NCBI GenBank assembly: GCA_036897625.1
Contig: JAYMTA010000798.1
Span: forward strand, 1-24,133
Reading direction: 5' to 3'
DNA: 24,133 nucleotides
From: Pelargonium cotyledonis
Lineage: Eukaryota > Streptophyta > Magnoliopsida > Geraniales > Geraniaceae
The notes under the pieces are model-generated. The model saw only the letters and a list, made by a program, of their open reading frames with translations. It did not search any database and was not told the DNA's origin. Positions 1 to 11,000 of the stretch are shown in pieces (the first letter of the stretch is position 1; the number at the start of each line of letters is the position of its first letter). A program made the position numbers and the translations under genes.

Positions 1-1
1 G

Positions 2-154
2 TTTGAGGAATCGGTGTTCGCTTTTTCGGAGAGCTCCGGCGAGGAGGAGAAAAGTATGTCGGAGAATAAATGGAGGCCACCGGACATTAAGCCGAGGAGT
101 TTACAGGCTGGAGTTAAGATCGTTGCTGGTTTGGCTTCTGTTATGGAAGATTAG
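2..154 (+). CDS. 3' end of an unidentified gene (last 50 codons)
   Basis: An open frame runs from base 2 to a TAG at 152-154 with no start in the window, so this is the C-terminus of a gene that begins further left. The tail is acidic and Ser-rich first (SESSGEEEK), then basic and hydrophobic, ending KIVAGLASVMED. Support for coding is the clearly higher GC content and balanced codons compared with the AT-rich DNA just after the stop, and a plausible AATAAA polyadenylation signal at 309-314, about 155 bases downstream. An overlapping longer open frame starting at base 3 runs on into the T-rich 3' region and looks like a shadow. I do not recognise the family and assign no function. Confidence 0.55.
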   Translation, partial: FEESVFAFSESSGEEEKSMSENKWRPPDIKPRSLQAGVKIVAGLASVMED

Positions 155-1389
155 CCGCGAAAATTTAATACATTTTGGTAGTTTTTTTTTTCAATTTTTT
201 TTTTTGTAATCAAGAAAAAAAATGATTTGTAGATGGAAATATGGCTGAACTGGAATTAAAATCCTAAAATCCCCTTCTGGTTTTTATGCAAGGGTCTTAT
301 TTTTCCTAAATAAAATTTTGACTACTATTAGAGAGAGATTATCTATTTATTTATTTTATAGTGTTTTTTTATTTTATGTATCTTTAGTTTTTAAGCTAGA
401 GTGACATTTTGTAGTTGTTGAGGTTGTTTTTAACTTTTTATGATGAAATGTGACTCTAATATTTTCTTTGAATTTAAATGTATGTAAATACTTTTTTGTT
501 GCTTAATTGTGTAAGAAAATATTGGATTTTAAAAATTAGTTTCACAATTCCTTATGCTTGATTCAATTGGGTTGTTGTAAATATTGTAACTCTACTTGTG
601 AATGTTATGCTAGCAATTAGCAAAACTGAGTGTTTTTATTAGGATCTTTACTTGATAATTGAAGGAGTCTATATTTGAGGTTTGTTAGAATGAGGAATTT
701 CTGCCGGGAATTGTTTCAAATGAGAAACTCCGGGTCCTTTTTTATGATGGGACCGTAGTTATAGGTTCGATTTTGAAATGATACGCCTTAGCTTTATTAG
801 GTTATTGTCGGCAGATAGGGTCGAAATTGAAACAAGTTGTTACGGTGTAGTCTACGGATATATAAGTTTTAGATTGTACAACATTGAATCAAATTCAAAG
901 TCTTGGTTAAAAGTTACTTTACAATAACTTCGACCGTTTTAGTTTTGTTGGTGTTGGCTCGTAACGTTACCAATCTCGACTTGTAGACTTTTGTTACATA
1001 AAGCAATTGAAAAGTGTCGGTGTTGGAAAAAAGCCCAAACTCGTAATTAGCAATTTGGCAACCGAACGCACCCGAATCTAACCAGATTTCACGGATTTGG
1101 TCTCGGATTCAGTTTCATTTTGAAAAGTTACCATCCAACTAAAAAAAGCGTTATTTCTCAATTAATTGATTTCATTGCGTGTAGATAACCTCGACCCTTT
1201 ATCCGGATAAGATCTAAAATTTGTTTTCCTTTTCATACTTTTAGCAATATTTTTCTACTAAAATACCAACACATGTAAAATACACTACTTCAATCGTCTT
1301 CCTCTCTTAATTTATAAATCGAACAACATTCAAAAATTTCGTTCTGAATTTGCGAGTATATGTTATCAATCTAACATAAAATCGATTCG
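155..1389. other. AT-rich intergenic stretch without a recognised gene
   Basis: After the presumed 3' UTR of the left-hand gene I see no open frame of coding character, no tRNA and no clear transposon ends. Around 1030-1110 there are fragments of the degenerate CCGAAC/CCCGA type that often mark old repeat DNA in plant genomes. Confidence 0.5.
309..314 (+). terminator. AATAAA polyadenylation signal, probable, for the gene ending at 154
   Basis: A canonical AATAAA lies about 155 bases past the stop codon, a normal plant 3' UTR distance, followed by T-rich DNA. In an AT-rich stretch such a hexamer can also occur by chance. Confidence 0.35.
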
Positions 1390-1633
1390 ACTTGAATTGA
1401 GCAATTCCCACTCAACACACTCAACACATCATTGGTGAGAGGAGATCTCAGGATCAATTCTCACTCAACACATTATTGGTGGTGGTGGTGTAAGAGACCT
1501 CTTTGGTGCGGTAAGGTGCCAAAAACTCTAGGCTAGGGTTAAGAGAAATAGTCTCTTTCCTGAACACTATTAATTACTTGTATATATACACTTTTAGGCC
1601 GCTTAAAAAAAAAATAAAACTTGAATTGAGCAA
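1390..1633 (+). mobile_element. SINE-like retroposon with 15-bp target-site duplication
   Basis: The 15-mer ACTTGAATTGAGCAA occurs exactly at 1390-1404 and again at 1619-1633. The 214-bp body between them ends in an A-rich tail (1605-1618, ten A's then TAAA) directly against the second copy, as expected for a LINE-mobilised element inserted in plus orientation. Inside, AGATCTCAGGATCAATTCTC (1444-1463) resembles a decayed pol III B box as found in tRNA-derived plant SINEs. The body also holds an imperfect direct duplication (CTCAACACATCATTGGTG at 1420, with one mismatch again at 1464) and a GGT run. No coding capacity is seen. Insertion by retroposition is well supported; the SINE family is not identified. 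Confidence 0.7.
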
Positions 1634-2141
1634 ACTACGGAATCCGCGTATTTTGGACTAAAATCCGACCCTATCCAATCATACTCGAAATAGATTTTGT
1701 CGGTTATCATGAACATATCTGATCAAAAATTCGAATTGTCGTATTTAAATTTTAATCCATATAACTTTAACTTTGAAAAGACTATTTTACCCTAAGATAG
1801 CGAAGTTCAGACTGTTCAGTTGGAAACAGAGGCTCTCTGTGGGCACTCACCGGACTGAACTGTAACTGCTCACATAAAAAAAAAATGTCGTTACTTTGTT
1901 TGTTTGTTTGTTCTAGAAACCTAATCCTCTTGTCTTTAACCCATACGGTTCGGTTCAGTACAGTAACAATAGATAGTATAAAACGCTAACATGCGCATGT
2001 ATTTGTCGTGTAGCTCTCCTCGTACTGAAGTGGCTTCACATTGTATCTTGGAAATTGCAATTGCGGTGGATCTTTTTATTTATTTAAATAATTAGTTTTA
2101 AGACAGAACAGAACAATCATTACATCTTTTGTACAGTGAAA

Positions 2142-2143
<2 letters not shown>

Positions 2144-2173
<30 letters not shown>
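2144..2173. repeat. (TAA)10 microsatellite
   Basis: Ten uninterrupted TAA units, 30 bases. Expected to vary in length between individuals; no functional role is implied. Confidence 0.95.
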
Positions 2174-2175
<2 letters not shown>

Positions 2176-2626
2176 GTTGATAGCTCCTGGCTATCCTAAT
2201 TTTGAGATGGGGTCCATAGGAAGGGACTATAATAGGGTTTTTATTAGGTGAGGTGTATTATTTGAATTGAAAATGCAATTTTACTAAAATGGACATGAAA
2301 GATAGTTGGTCATTTTGTATAAAATGATGTGTCGGTTAATATGATATAGATTAAACCGATTGATGGGTGAATAAGATATGGTCTTAAGTTTTATATTGAC
2401 ACTTGATGTTAAACAGATTAGAACAAATATGAAAATTAAACAGTTTGGTTAGATTTGGAAATTTGACATCGTTTGTACGCCCATGTGAAATCCAGGCGGC
2501 TACCATCAGATTTTCAGTGGTTTCCTCTGTCCTACGCAATGCACTTTTGAATAGTCATTTATAGAGCATGACTATTTCAATGCCTTATAGAGCATCATTA
2601 CCATGTCATTAGCACAATAGGCCGCC

Positions 2627-2788
2627 ATGGACTTCCACGAGCCCATTTTACGCGAAGCTTTCATGCATAGGAAGAATAATGATGCATTTGTTTCGACTGT
2701 AAGTGATATTATGAATCTTGTTGAACATTACGCTAATATTGTTGTAAGGTTTAAAGGAGTACATAAACCATGTAATACATTTTATTAG
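2627..2788 (+). CDS. small ORF, 53 codons, doubtful
   Basis: An ATG in the context GCCGCCATGG opens 53 codons ending in TAG at 2786-2788. The start region is GC-richer than its surroundings and the first 40 residues (MDFHEPILREAFMHRKNNDA then an amphipathic stretch) look protein-like, while the last third turns AT-rich. There is no recognised domain and no flanking exon. It may be a fragment of a gene captured by a transposon, or chance. Confidence 0.15.
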   Translation: MDFHEPILREAFMHRKNNDAFVSTVSDIMNLVEHYANIVVRFKGVHKPCNTFY

Positions 2789-4057
2789 TATGATCATATA
2801 AATACATTTTACACAAGTAATACCCGAACCCAACTTGCTCACACAACAACTCGAATCTCTTTTGGGTCGGCATTAGAACAAGTCTTTTCAAACCAAACTC
2901 AAATCTTGAATTCCCACCTCTAATCCAATCAATCCGGACAAAAATGTGGAAGCTCGATTTAATATGTAAAATGTGTCAATTTAACCAACCCGACCAACAA
3001 ACTTTCAAAAGCATTCAATCCAAATCCAACCCGAGTATTTTGAAAAAGATTAGCGAAAAGCATTGAGCAGAGCATTTTTGCGGAGCGTGTTCTAAATAGG
3101 CATTGGGAAAAACTTTTTATATGTCTCATTTAGCAAAATTATAAAGTGAGCCATCAGCTTTATGATTATTAGTTTTTTTGGGTCTAAACAGCTTTGCCAA
3201 TTAACTACTCATAATACTAAATGTAAGAAACGTAAAATAAAAAGTAGAATAATGGTGGTGTCAAAACAATAGACATTGCTGTGCAGAGCTCGTAACTCAA
3301 AACAAACCGAAACAAAAACAAATTACGTGTCTTCACATTCTTGCACTTTTTTCTATCATTTTTATTTTAGAATTGACAATAAGTATTTGAATTCGTCAAT
3401 GTTTAACCCGTCTTTTGTTCGAATTATACTATTATCAACCAACTTTCGGGTTGGATTGAAAGATTTACTCAATTCAACATGTTCTGTGTATAAAACTCAA
3501 ATCACGTTCGATTCCGTGTCGAAGTAAGTTTTCACCAACCCGAATATGACCTTAGCCCGACCCAATATCCAATTTGTCAACTCTAAATTAAACACTTTTG
3601 TGCATGCATTTATCGTTGGACATGAAATGAAATAAACTCACTCAAGTTAGTAATAAAATATTTGATGAGCCCATAAATTTACCAAGTGGCCCAATGGACT
3701 ATTGCTTGTCATAGTTTACGAATTGGGCCTAGCTATGCATTTCGGGCTTATGTTCATTACAATATGGATTGTACGGCAACACTAGCACATTTGAGGATTT
3801 GAGTATAAACTTTTTGTAATAATAAAAAAGAACAAATAAAATGAATTTATACAATGAAGCAATTCTGCTTTCATTGACGCTATGTCCCAACCACGAGTAT
3901 CCGCTCAACTAAAAGTTTCACTGATTGTCATAACTTCAACCAATCGCAGTTCAAGAAAACTCAACCAACTCACCCTCTCACAACCGACTTCTGCCCGAGC
4001 TGTCCCTTATTATCCAACCACCAACCTTTCATTCGTATGCATTCAACTTCAACTTAC

Positions 4058-4242
4058 CTATGATTGGCTGCGATTGTTTCAGTAACCTTCTTTTTCAACC
4101 ACTTGACAACTTGAGGCCGATCGCGTACGGGTGGAACCGCCTTGGGCCGGTTTCCAAAGTTCCGTTCATAGCTAAGTTCATTGAAACGAACTCTAGACCC
4201 CGCTCCATCTGCAAAAATTTCCACATATGGAGCTCTTCCCAA
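4058..4242 (-). pseudogene. orphan coding-like exon, minus strand, unidentified
   Basis: On the minus strand an open frame ends in a strong splice donor (AG|GTAAGT, junction at 4058/4057), and a strong acceptor TTTTTGCAG lies inside it near its start (exon would begin near 4204), preceded by a TACTAAC branch-type site about 45 bases upstream. The segment is near 50% GC in DNA that is otherwise AT-rich. The frame reads GSRVRFNELSYERNFGNRPK and continues basic through a KWLKKK stretch. No partner exons were found within the neighbouring kilobases, so I read it as a gene fragment or relic. The family is not recognised. Confidence 0.3.
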
Positions 4243-4318
4243 TGCAGGTCAAGTTAGTACCACAACGGCGATTCTTGTATTCCGATCCAAATTACTAAGT
4301 TTAAGTACGAGCAACTTG

Positions 4319-4329
4319 GTAAGTGACTT

Positions 4330-4369
<40 letters not shown>

Positions 4370-4378
4370 GTAAGTGAC
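4319..4378. mobile_element. 36-T tract flanked by 10-bp direct repeats (retroposed poly(A) tail)
   Basis: GGTAAGTGAC occurs at 4319-4328 and exactly again at 4369-4378. Between them lie TTG, 36 uninterrupted T's (4331-4366) and AA. A target-site duplication around an almost pure poly(A), here in minus orientation, is the expected scar of an extremely 5'-truncated retroposition event that left only the tail. Tract length by assembly or sequencing may be inexact. Confidence 0.6.
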
Positions 4379-4807
4379 AAAATAGAAAATTTTACTAAAT
4401 AGATTTAACAGAACTACTAATAAAAAGAAAAAGAGAAATTACTCGTTACTGTTACTGTGCAATTTAAAAAGCCTAATTGACCAAGAAAAAATCTACAATG
4501 TTAAAATTGAGACAATCGTTTTTTATCTTTATTTTTAATCAACGAAGATATATAAAATTATCCAGAAAGTAAAAATATGTTCTAAAATCTAAAACTGTCC
4601 GTTCCGTTCCGTTCAACTTGCTCCCGTTACTGAAAGTTACGAGATTACCCCTATCAAAGTATCACCGCAGCAACTGCTACCTCTTCTCAATAAGAATCAT
4701 ATCGTAATTTCAACCCGATACAGAATTAAAGACCCACGTTTTCAAACCGGGGACAAAGATTCCATACCTCGCGGCGCAAAACCCATTCCCTGCACCCTCC
4801 TCTGCAG
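4379..4807 (+). promoter_or_regulatory. probable promoter and 5' leader of the GTPase gene
   Basis: The stretch changes from AT-rich to C/T-rich near 4600-5008, as plant leaders often do. A TATATAAA lies at 4549-4556, about 460 bases before the start codon at 5009, and a GTTCC triplicate sits at 4601-4616. The transcription start cannot be fixed from sequence, so TATA usage and leader length are guesses. Confidence 0.3.
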
Positions 4808-4972
4808 ATGCAAAACCCAACCAAGTGGAACTGGAAGCGCTATTCTCAACGTACACCGTCCTTCTGGGTTTCGTTAAGATCCCGATTTGTTGCTGCTCTT
4901 GGCTCTTCAAATCGCTCGCTCCCATTCACTTCCTTCTTCTCACGATTGGCTCCTCTCTGCCCTTTCATGTAG
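4808..4972 (+). promoter_or_regulatory. upstream ORF in frame with the GTPase start, ends ATG-TAG
   Basis: ATG at 4808 opens 54 codons ending with ATG TAG at 4967-4972. It lies 201 bases before the main start, so it is in the same frame, and the single TAG separates it from 12 more open codons leading to the main ATG. The peptide is Arg/Ser-rich with no acidic residues in its central part, like an organelle transit peptide, but C/T-rich leaders often read this way. If in the mRNA it could reduce translation of the main frame. Confidence 0.3.
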
Positions 4973-5008
4973 CTGGACCGCCTTTGGGTCTCAAGATCTC
5001 TCTGCTCC

Positions 5009-8000
5009 ATGGAGGTTCGTTGGTGGGTTTTGGTTCTTTCGATCTCTCTGGGATTTTTGGCTTCTGGGTCTCTCTCAATCGACAATCTTCATCAAGCGTA
5101 AGTGATTACGATTGAACTTTTCAAAATTTGAAATTGGTGCTCATTGGATGTGGTTCTTGGAAGCTTTAGTTTATTAGCTTTTGAACGAGTCAAAGAGGTG
5201 AAGATTTTTTTGTGTTTTGTTTCTGAACCAGAGAATGAATTTGTTGTTGTGTTAATGAGATCTTGGTGATTGCTTGTTGTTTGTTTTGTTCCTTAGCTGC
5301 CCTATTTAGCTCATGAAATTTCAATTTTTTTGTTCTTTTTTGTTGGATTGTTTTGTCCAATTTTGTTTGTAAAGTTACCTTCTGAAATTGGGTATGGAAA
5401 TATCTGTTTGGCTTTGTGATGATACAGTACACAAAATGGTTTAATGGGAAAGGCTTAATAGCTTTTAATGTGAATTGGAATGATATGGTGTAAGACTTGC
5501 AAGTTACAGTCTCAGCCAAATGTTGTCCCATAAGCGCTATTGTTTATGAGTGAGCTTAATTGGGAAGTATGTCGGGCGTTTGTTGAAAATAGAACATGGT
5601 AGAGGTAGTATTATCTTGAAGTTGACTTCAATGTAGTGAATTGTGAGCTTGAGAAATGACAACCCAGTTAGAAATTGAGAGAGTTGATTGCTTCATGCAA
5701 ATCTTGCTTAACGTGTAATCCCATAGAATTGTGGACAAACCTCACAAAGACCTGGTTTTTATACTTCATAGTTGCTTTTGGTATTCTATAGGAGTGTAGG
5801 GTAGCGGTACGGCCTACTGTGTTAAATGGTACTGAATATTGGGCTCCAAAGAGATTGCAAAGCCATAAAATGGGGTAGCAAAAATGGGAATGTTGAGGTG
5901 GATGCGTGGTAACACTAGGAATGATGAGATTGAAAGTGAGACTATTTGAGGACAAGTTCGGGTAGCATTAACTGAAGATAAGATGCAGGGAAATCGTTTA
6001 AGATGGTTTGGTCATGGGGACCGTTGAGAGACTAGGGATCCCACGAGGAAAGGTGATAGAATTCAGGTGGGAGAAATAGCACTTGGCTTGACTATGGACA
6101 TAACATTAGACAGGGTTGAGTGGATGAGGAGAATCTGCGCAGAAGATCCCAAAAAGTTTTGCTATTGGATTCATTTAATCGGCCTTGATATTGTTCAGGA
6201 CATGCCTCTGTTGCTTGTTACTTTTGGTAGCTCTTGACAAAATTTGGTAGAGGAGATGATCTGGGACTTTTATAGAAGAGTTTTATTTAATTATGGTTCA
6301 GGGAAATAACAAATTTGTTCTTTTTGTGAAAGTTTCCTATCAAAGTTAAATTTACCTGTGCTCTTGCAGGAAGTAGTGTGGTATAGTATGCACTATGCAG
6401 TTATAAGTGCTTGAATATTAACACTCTCTTGTAGGAAACCTCGAACTTTTGTTTATTCCAATGTCGGTAAAGAGTTGTGTCCGTAAATAGTATTGTATTT
6501 AAGTGTAAACCTTTTGGTTCATGCAGGTTTCCCATTGTTGAACCTGATCCTGGTCACACAAAACTTCGTCTTTCAAAGGAAGGCTTGGAGGCTATTGAAA
6601 GAATTACTACACCAATTGCAGCAGTAGCTGTAAGCATATAGTTATTGCATCTTATACACCACTTATATCAAGATAAAAAGCCATCTGTGTAATCATGTTA
6701 TTTCCGTTTCACCCAAAATTTGACAATCAAACGGGATTTTTATACGTAAGCCTGAACAAACATGGGATAACTATTAATTTAAGTATAAAGTTATATCTTG
6801 CAGTTGCTCTAATCCTAAATAGCTTACAAGGTCCTGGTGGCTAATTAGTTGATTGTATTATACTTTTGGTTTATTTATATCGTGAGTGGGTGAAGAATTC
6901 ACAACACGTTGAAAACTGAATTAATAAAAGTTCCTGATAATTTTATGGATGCTGCCATATCAGTTATCAAGTGAAAAGTGTCGGTGAAAATGGGTTCCAA
7001 AGGCAAGAGAAGAGTGGATGCGGAATATTGTTACACTTGATTTGAAATTGGGTTCTAACTCTAGTGTATGCTTTACCTTCTCAACATGCAGAACAAGAAA
7101 TTCCTCTGTTTTTTTGTTCCTAAAAAGATTAAATTCATGGAAGAAAAAGTAGTCATTACTTGTGATAATGCTTTACCAATTACTAGTTTCAAAAAGTTAA
7201 ATAAGTAGCCGTTGGTCTATCCATAAAAACAAGTTGTAATGCCAAGTTGCTTCATTTCTTATTTTTGATATTTGTGAAGAAAATATAGCTGTTTATTAGT
7301 CTTTTCTATTCATGTATAATTTATCTTGCTTTTTTATCCTTCTTTTGTCTCATCAGGTTATTGGTCCATATCGCTCTGGCAAATCGTTTCTTCTTAATCA
7401 GCTCCTCTCCCTTTCCTGCTATGAAGGTAGTATAGACAAATATTTTTCTCTGTGGAAGTTATTACAGTTTAAATTCCACATAATTTGATTCTTATCAGTC
7501 TAGTACCCCTAATAAAATGTCAATTGCACTGCAGGATTTGGTGTAGGACACATGCGTGACACAAAAACAAAAGGTACCGCAAATGTCACGTGACTGTCAT
7601 GTATAATCGCAGTTGTATCATTTACTGATTCTCTTTGCTACTGACAGGGATATGGGTTTGGGGAACCCCGTTGGAGTTAGAAATTGATGGAGTAAAAACT
7701 GCTGTGTTTTACCTTGATACAGAGGGCTTTGAAAGTATTGGGAAGTCAAATGTATATGATGACCGGTAACCTTTGAGTCATTTACTAATCTTTGATTTGT
7801 CAAAATACTTGTCAACTATTTTTTTACTTGTCTGAGTCTGACATATTCACTTGCAGGATTTTTGCTCTGGCAACTGTTATGAGCTCTGTGCTCGTCTATA
7901 ACTTGCCTGAGACGGTTAGTTACTATACTCGTAATTTGTCATTATTTGAGTTAGTCACTTCCTCTTCACGTCAACAACTAAACAAGACAAAGAAGGAGTA

Positions 8001-11000
8001 TTTTCTTTCATGCAATGAATATAACATTAAGGAGGGAATTCATATGCTCACATTTAGCTTGAAATTTAACAGAAATATTCACAGTTTTTTTGGGTCAGAA
8101 ATTGAGATGTGATACTGGTTGATATTATATTATGATTTCTGTAGTTATGTAGGAGCAGATTCATGGTACTTTATGCCAGTTGTCTCTTATGACATTTTTT
8201 TTATAGTTCTCACATGGCTCTCTTGTATCTTTAGATTCGTGAAGCTGATATATCTCGACTATCATTTGCTGTAGAGCTTGCAGAAGAATTTTACGGCAGG
8301 TTTATGCTTCTGCTCTGTTTTGCTACTAATTAATTTTATATCTATTTTTATAATCGTGTGAGTTCAGCAAAATACTTGTATATATTTTTTTTGATACCCT
8401 CTTTGATCAAGGATACTAACGTTTATATGTTCTGATCCTCAAATACTACCTGGCATATAGAGTGAAGGTAATTTGCAAGCCACTGACACTATTTGCAATT
8501 TATGTTCTTATGTATTAGTTTTGTAATTAAAATGTGTTCTGTTGTTTGGCTGGGCAATTTTTTAGGGTCAAGATGTGGCATTCGAGCCTGCCAAGCTCTT
8601 ATGGCTTATCCAACGCGACTTTCTACGTAAGTTCAAAAGACCTTTCTAGCTTGAGTTTTATTAGGAGTTATAAATTAGCAGCTGCCTAATACTATGCACT
8701 ACTTTCTAGTGTTTTGAAAAAGGTTGGATTGTAATATTATGCATGCTGTAAAGCTAACTATATTAGGTAGCGTTTGGATTAGAAATTTTATGGTAATGGG
8801 AATCAAAACCATTCCCATTGTCATTCCCGTTCCCATTCCCAAACCGAAAATTATAATCCAAAAGCTACCTTAGATCTTTTCATTTTCATGATTATACATA
8901 TGCTCGACTTTTGTTTCCCTTGCTCACCCTTACGAAATAACTTTGGTTCATATGTACCGCAGAAGGGAAATCGGTGCAAGAGATGGTCAATGAAGCTCTT
9001 CAACACGTCCCTAATAGTGATGGTTTGTCTTTTCCCCACTTCTATAATTTTACGATGCGGGTTCTTTTTTCGTCAGTTATGGAACAAGTTGATGATATGT
9101 GCGTATTGTAATTTCAGGGGACCAAAATATTGCTCAGGTATGTTTGTTGCTAATTTCTATTTACTCCGATATCAGTGAAATAATACTAAGGCATTAAAAG
9201 GTTATTCCTTGTTTCTTTTCATTGTGAGCATTATTATTTGATGCTATCTTTAAAGGGTCCCTCTCTCCTTAAATCTATTAGGTTAACCAGATTCGAGACT
9301 CTTTGGCTGTTATGGGTGACAACAGCACGGCCTTCAGCTTACCACAAGTATGGGTTTTAGCTTCGGTCTGTCTCATTTCTGAATTATGAATGCTTGCTAC
9401 GCCATGTGGTCTAATTGCCTTCTGTATTTGAACTTTTTTACAGCCTCATCTTCAAAGAACAAAGCTCTGTGACATGAAGGACGGTGAACTTGACCCATTA
9501 TATGTTGAGAGGCGGGATCAATTGAAAAAGCTTGTTAGTAGCATAATCCGTCCAAAGATTGTGCAGGGTAAATCTCTCAATGGGAAGGAGTTTGTAGCTT
9601 TCCTAGAGCAGGTGACTCTCGGTTCTCGTGTATACTGGTTCTAGATCATGTGTAGTTTGAGAAGGATGGTACCTTAGGCGGGTCAACTATAAATTCAACT
9701 GGGGCTTATTTGAAAATGGAGAATTGATCATAGCATGAATCAGGGGCAGAGTGGGCAATTTGAAATAGGACCTGAACCCGCGTGCATTCAAAATCTGACC
9801 CACATTTTTTTTTCTTCCAGATTTGGGTTGCATATAATAGACCTAACCGATTTTCAAGTCTCAGCCAGACATGGTCTATGTAAAACCTGCAAACCCGTAT
9901 ATCTTGTGGGCCAGGCTTGGGTATTCTCAGCCCGACCTCGAAGAAGCCGCCCCGAAACTCGAATTGTCTTCTCTACTTGAGGGGCTATTCACATATACAT
10001 TGCTGTAGACACAAACTGTCAAATAGTTGCATAAATTAGAGAATGTAGTAACTGGTATTGAATTGATCCATGCATCGTAAATCTAGGTAGAAAAGGGAAG
10101 GAATACAAAATTTGTAAAAGAAACTTTTTTTATTTGTTGCATTCTTTATTTCTACATATTTCATCTAACTTTACATTTGATGACATTTCAACTTCCAGAT
10201 TCTTGAAGCCTTGAACAAAGGAGAGATCCCATCAACAGGCTCTCTTGTGGAGGTTTTCAACAAGGGTATTCTTGAGCGATGTTTGAAACTATACAATGAA
10301 ATGATGACAAAACTACGTTTACCTCTTTCAGAGCCATCTCTGCAAGATTCCCATGAAATGGCTAGAGATGAAGCAATGAAAACGTTTGACAATCAGCATT
10401 TTGGCCGTCACCATGCAAAGAAATCAGTTGACCAACTGGATGAAGAAATTGAGAAGGTAGGTTTTTTCAACATACATTATTGCGCTATAATGACCTGCTT
10501 ATTTATTTTGTTCGGAGTGAATTTAGTAGAGCATCCAAGTTTGTTTATAAAAATGCAAAGTATTGTCTTTGTAAGACTTTGTACTTAAGAACTGGAAATT
10601 TTATCTAGATATACAAGAACATCATTTTGGCAAATGAATATCGATCCTCAAAACTCTGCGAGGGACTGTATACCAGATGTGAGGATCTAATGGACCAGCT
10701 TCAAGTTCTCAGGCTTCCTTCTATGGCGAAATTCAATGCCGGTTTTCTGCAATGCAACCAAAGTTTTGACCAAGAATGTGTTGGGCCTTCAAAAACAAAA
10801 TACGAGCAGCGCATGATGAAGGTTAGATATTTTTTTGGTGGCAACAACTGAATTCTATGAACATCATGTTTCACCTTTATTTTACCAATTTTTCTTGGTT
10901 ACAATTATACCTGTTTTTGTTTTTGTTTTTCATATTCCCCCTGCTTATTGTCTTGAAAATTTTCATATAGCCCCCATCAATTTCTACCAATACTTGGGTT

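Larger units (their letters stand above)
1634..4057. other. AT-rich intergenic stretch
   Basis: No gene is supported here. It holds a TAA microsatellite (2144-2173), one small ORF with a good initiation context (2627-2788), and degenerate repeat-like pieces rich in CCCGA/CCAACCCG at about 2820-3060 and 3520-3590. Confidence 0.5.

Noticed and set aside
3..209. 68-codon open frame at the left edge, plus strand
   Set aside because: It overlaps the better-supported tail frame ending at 154 and runs into the T-rich 3' region; its Arg-rich product looks like an out-of-frame reading.
2648..2842. 64-codon minus-strand frame
   Set aside because: AT-rich composition and low-complexity product; no splice or start context.
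4846..5115. Overlapping frames on both strands around the GTPase first exon
   Set aside because: Shadows of the C/T-rich leader and exon 1; the frame from 5009 continues into the conserved GTPase exons.
7792..8112. 106-codon plus-strand frame
   Set aside because: It is GTPase exon 6 with read-through of introns on both sides; the spliced frame joins 7765 to 7857 and 7914 to 8235.
9735..9980. 81-codon frame in GTPase intron 13
   Set aside because: Lies wholly in an intron, has repeat-like CCCGA content, and exons 13 and 14 join in phase without it.
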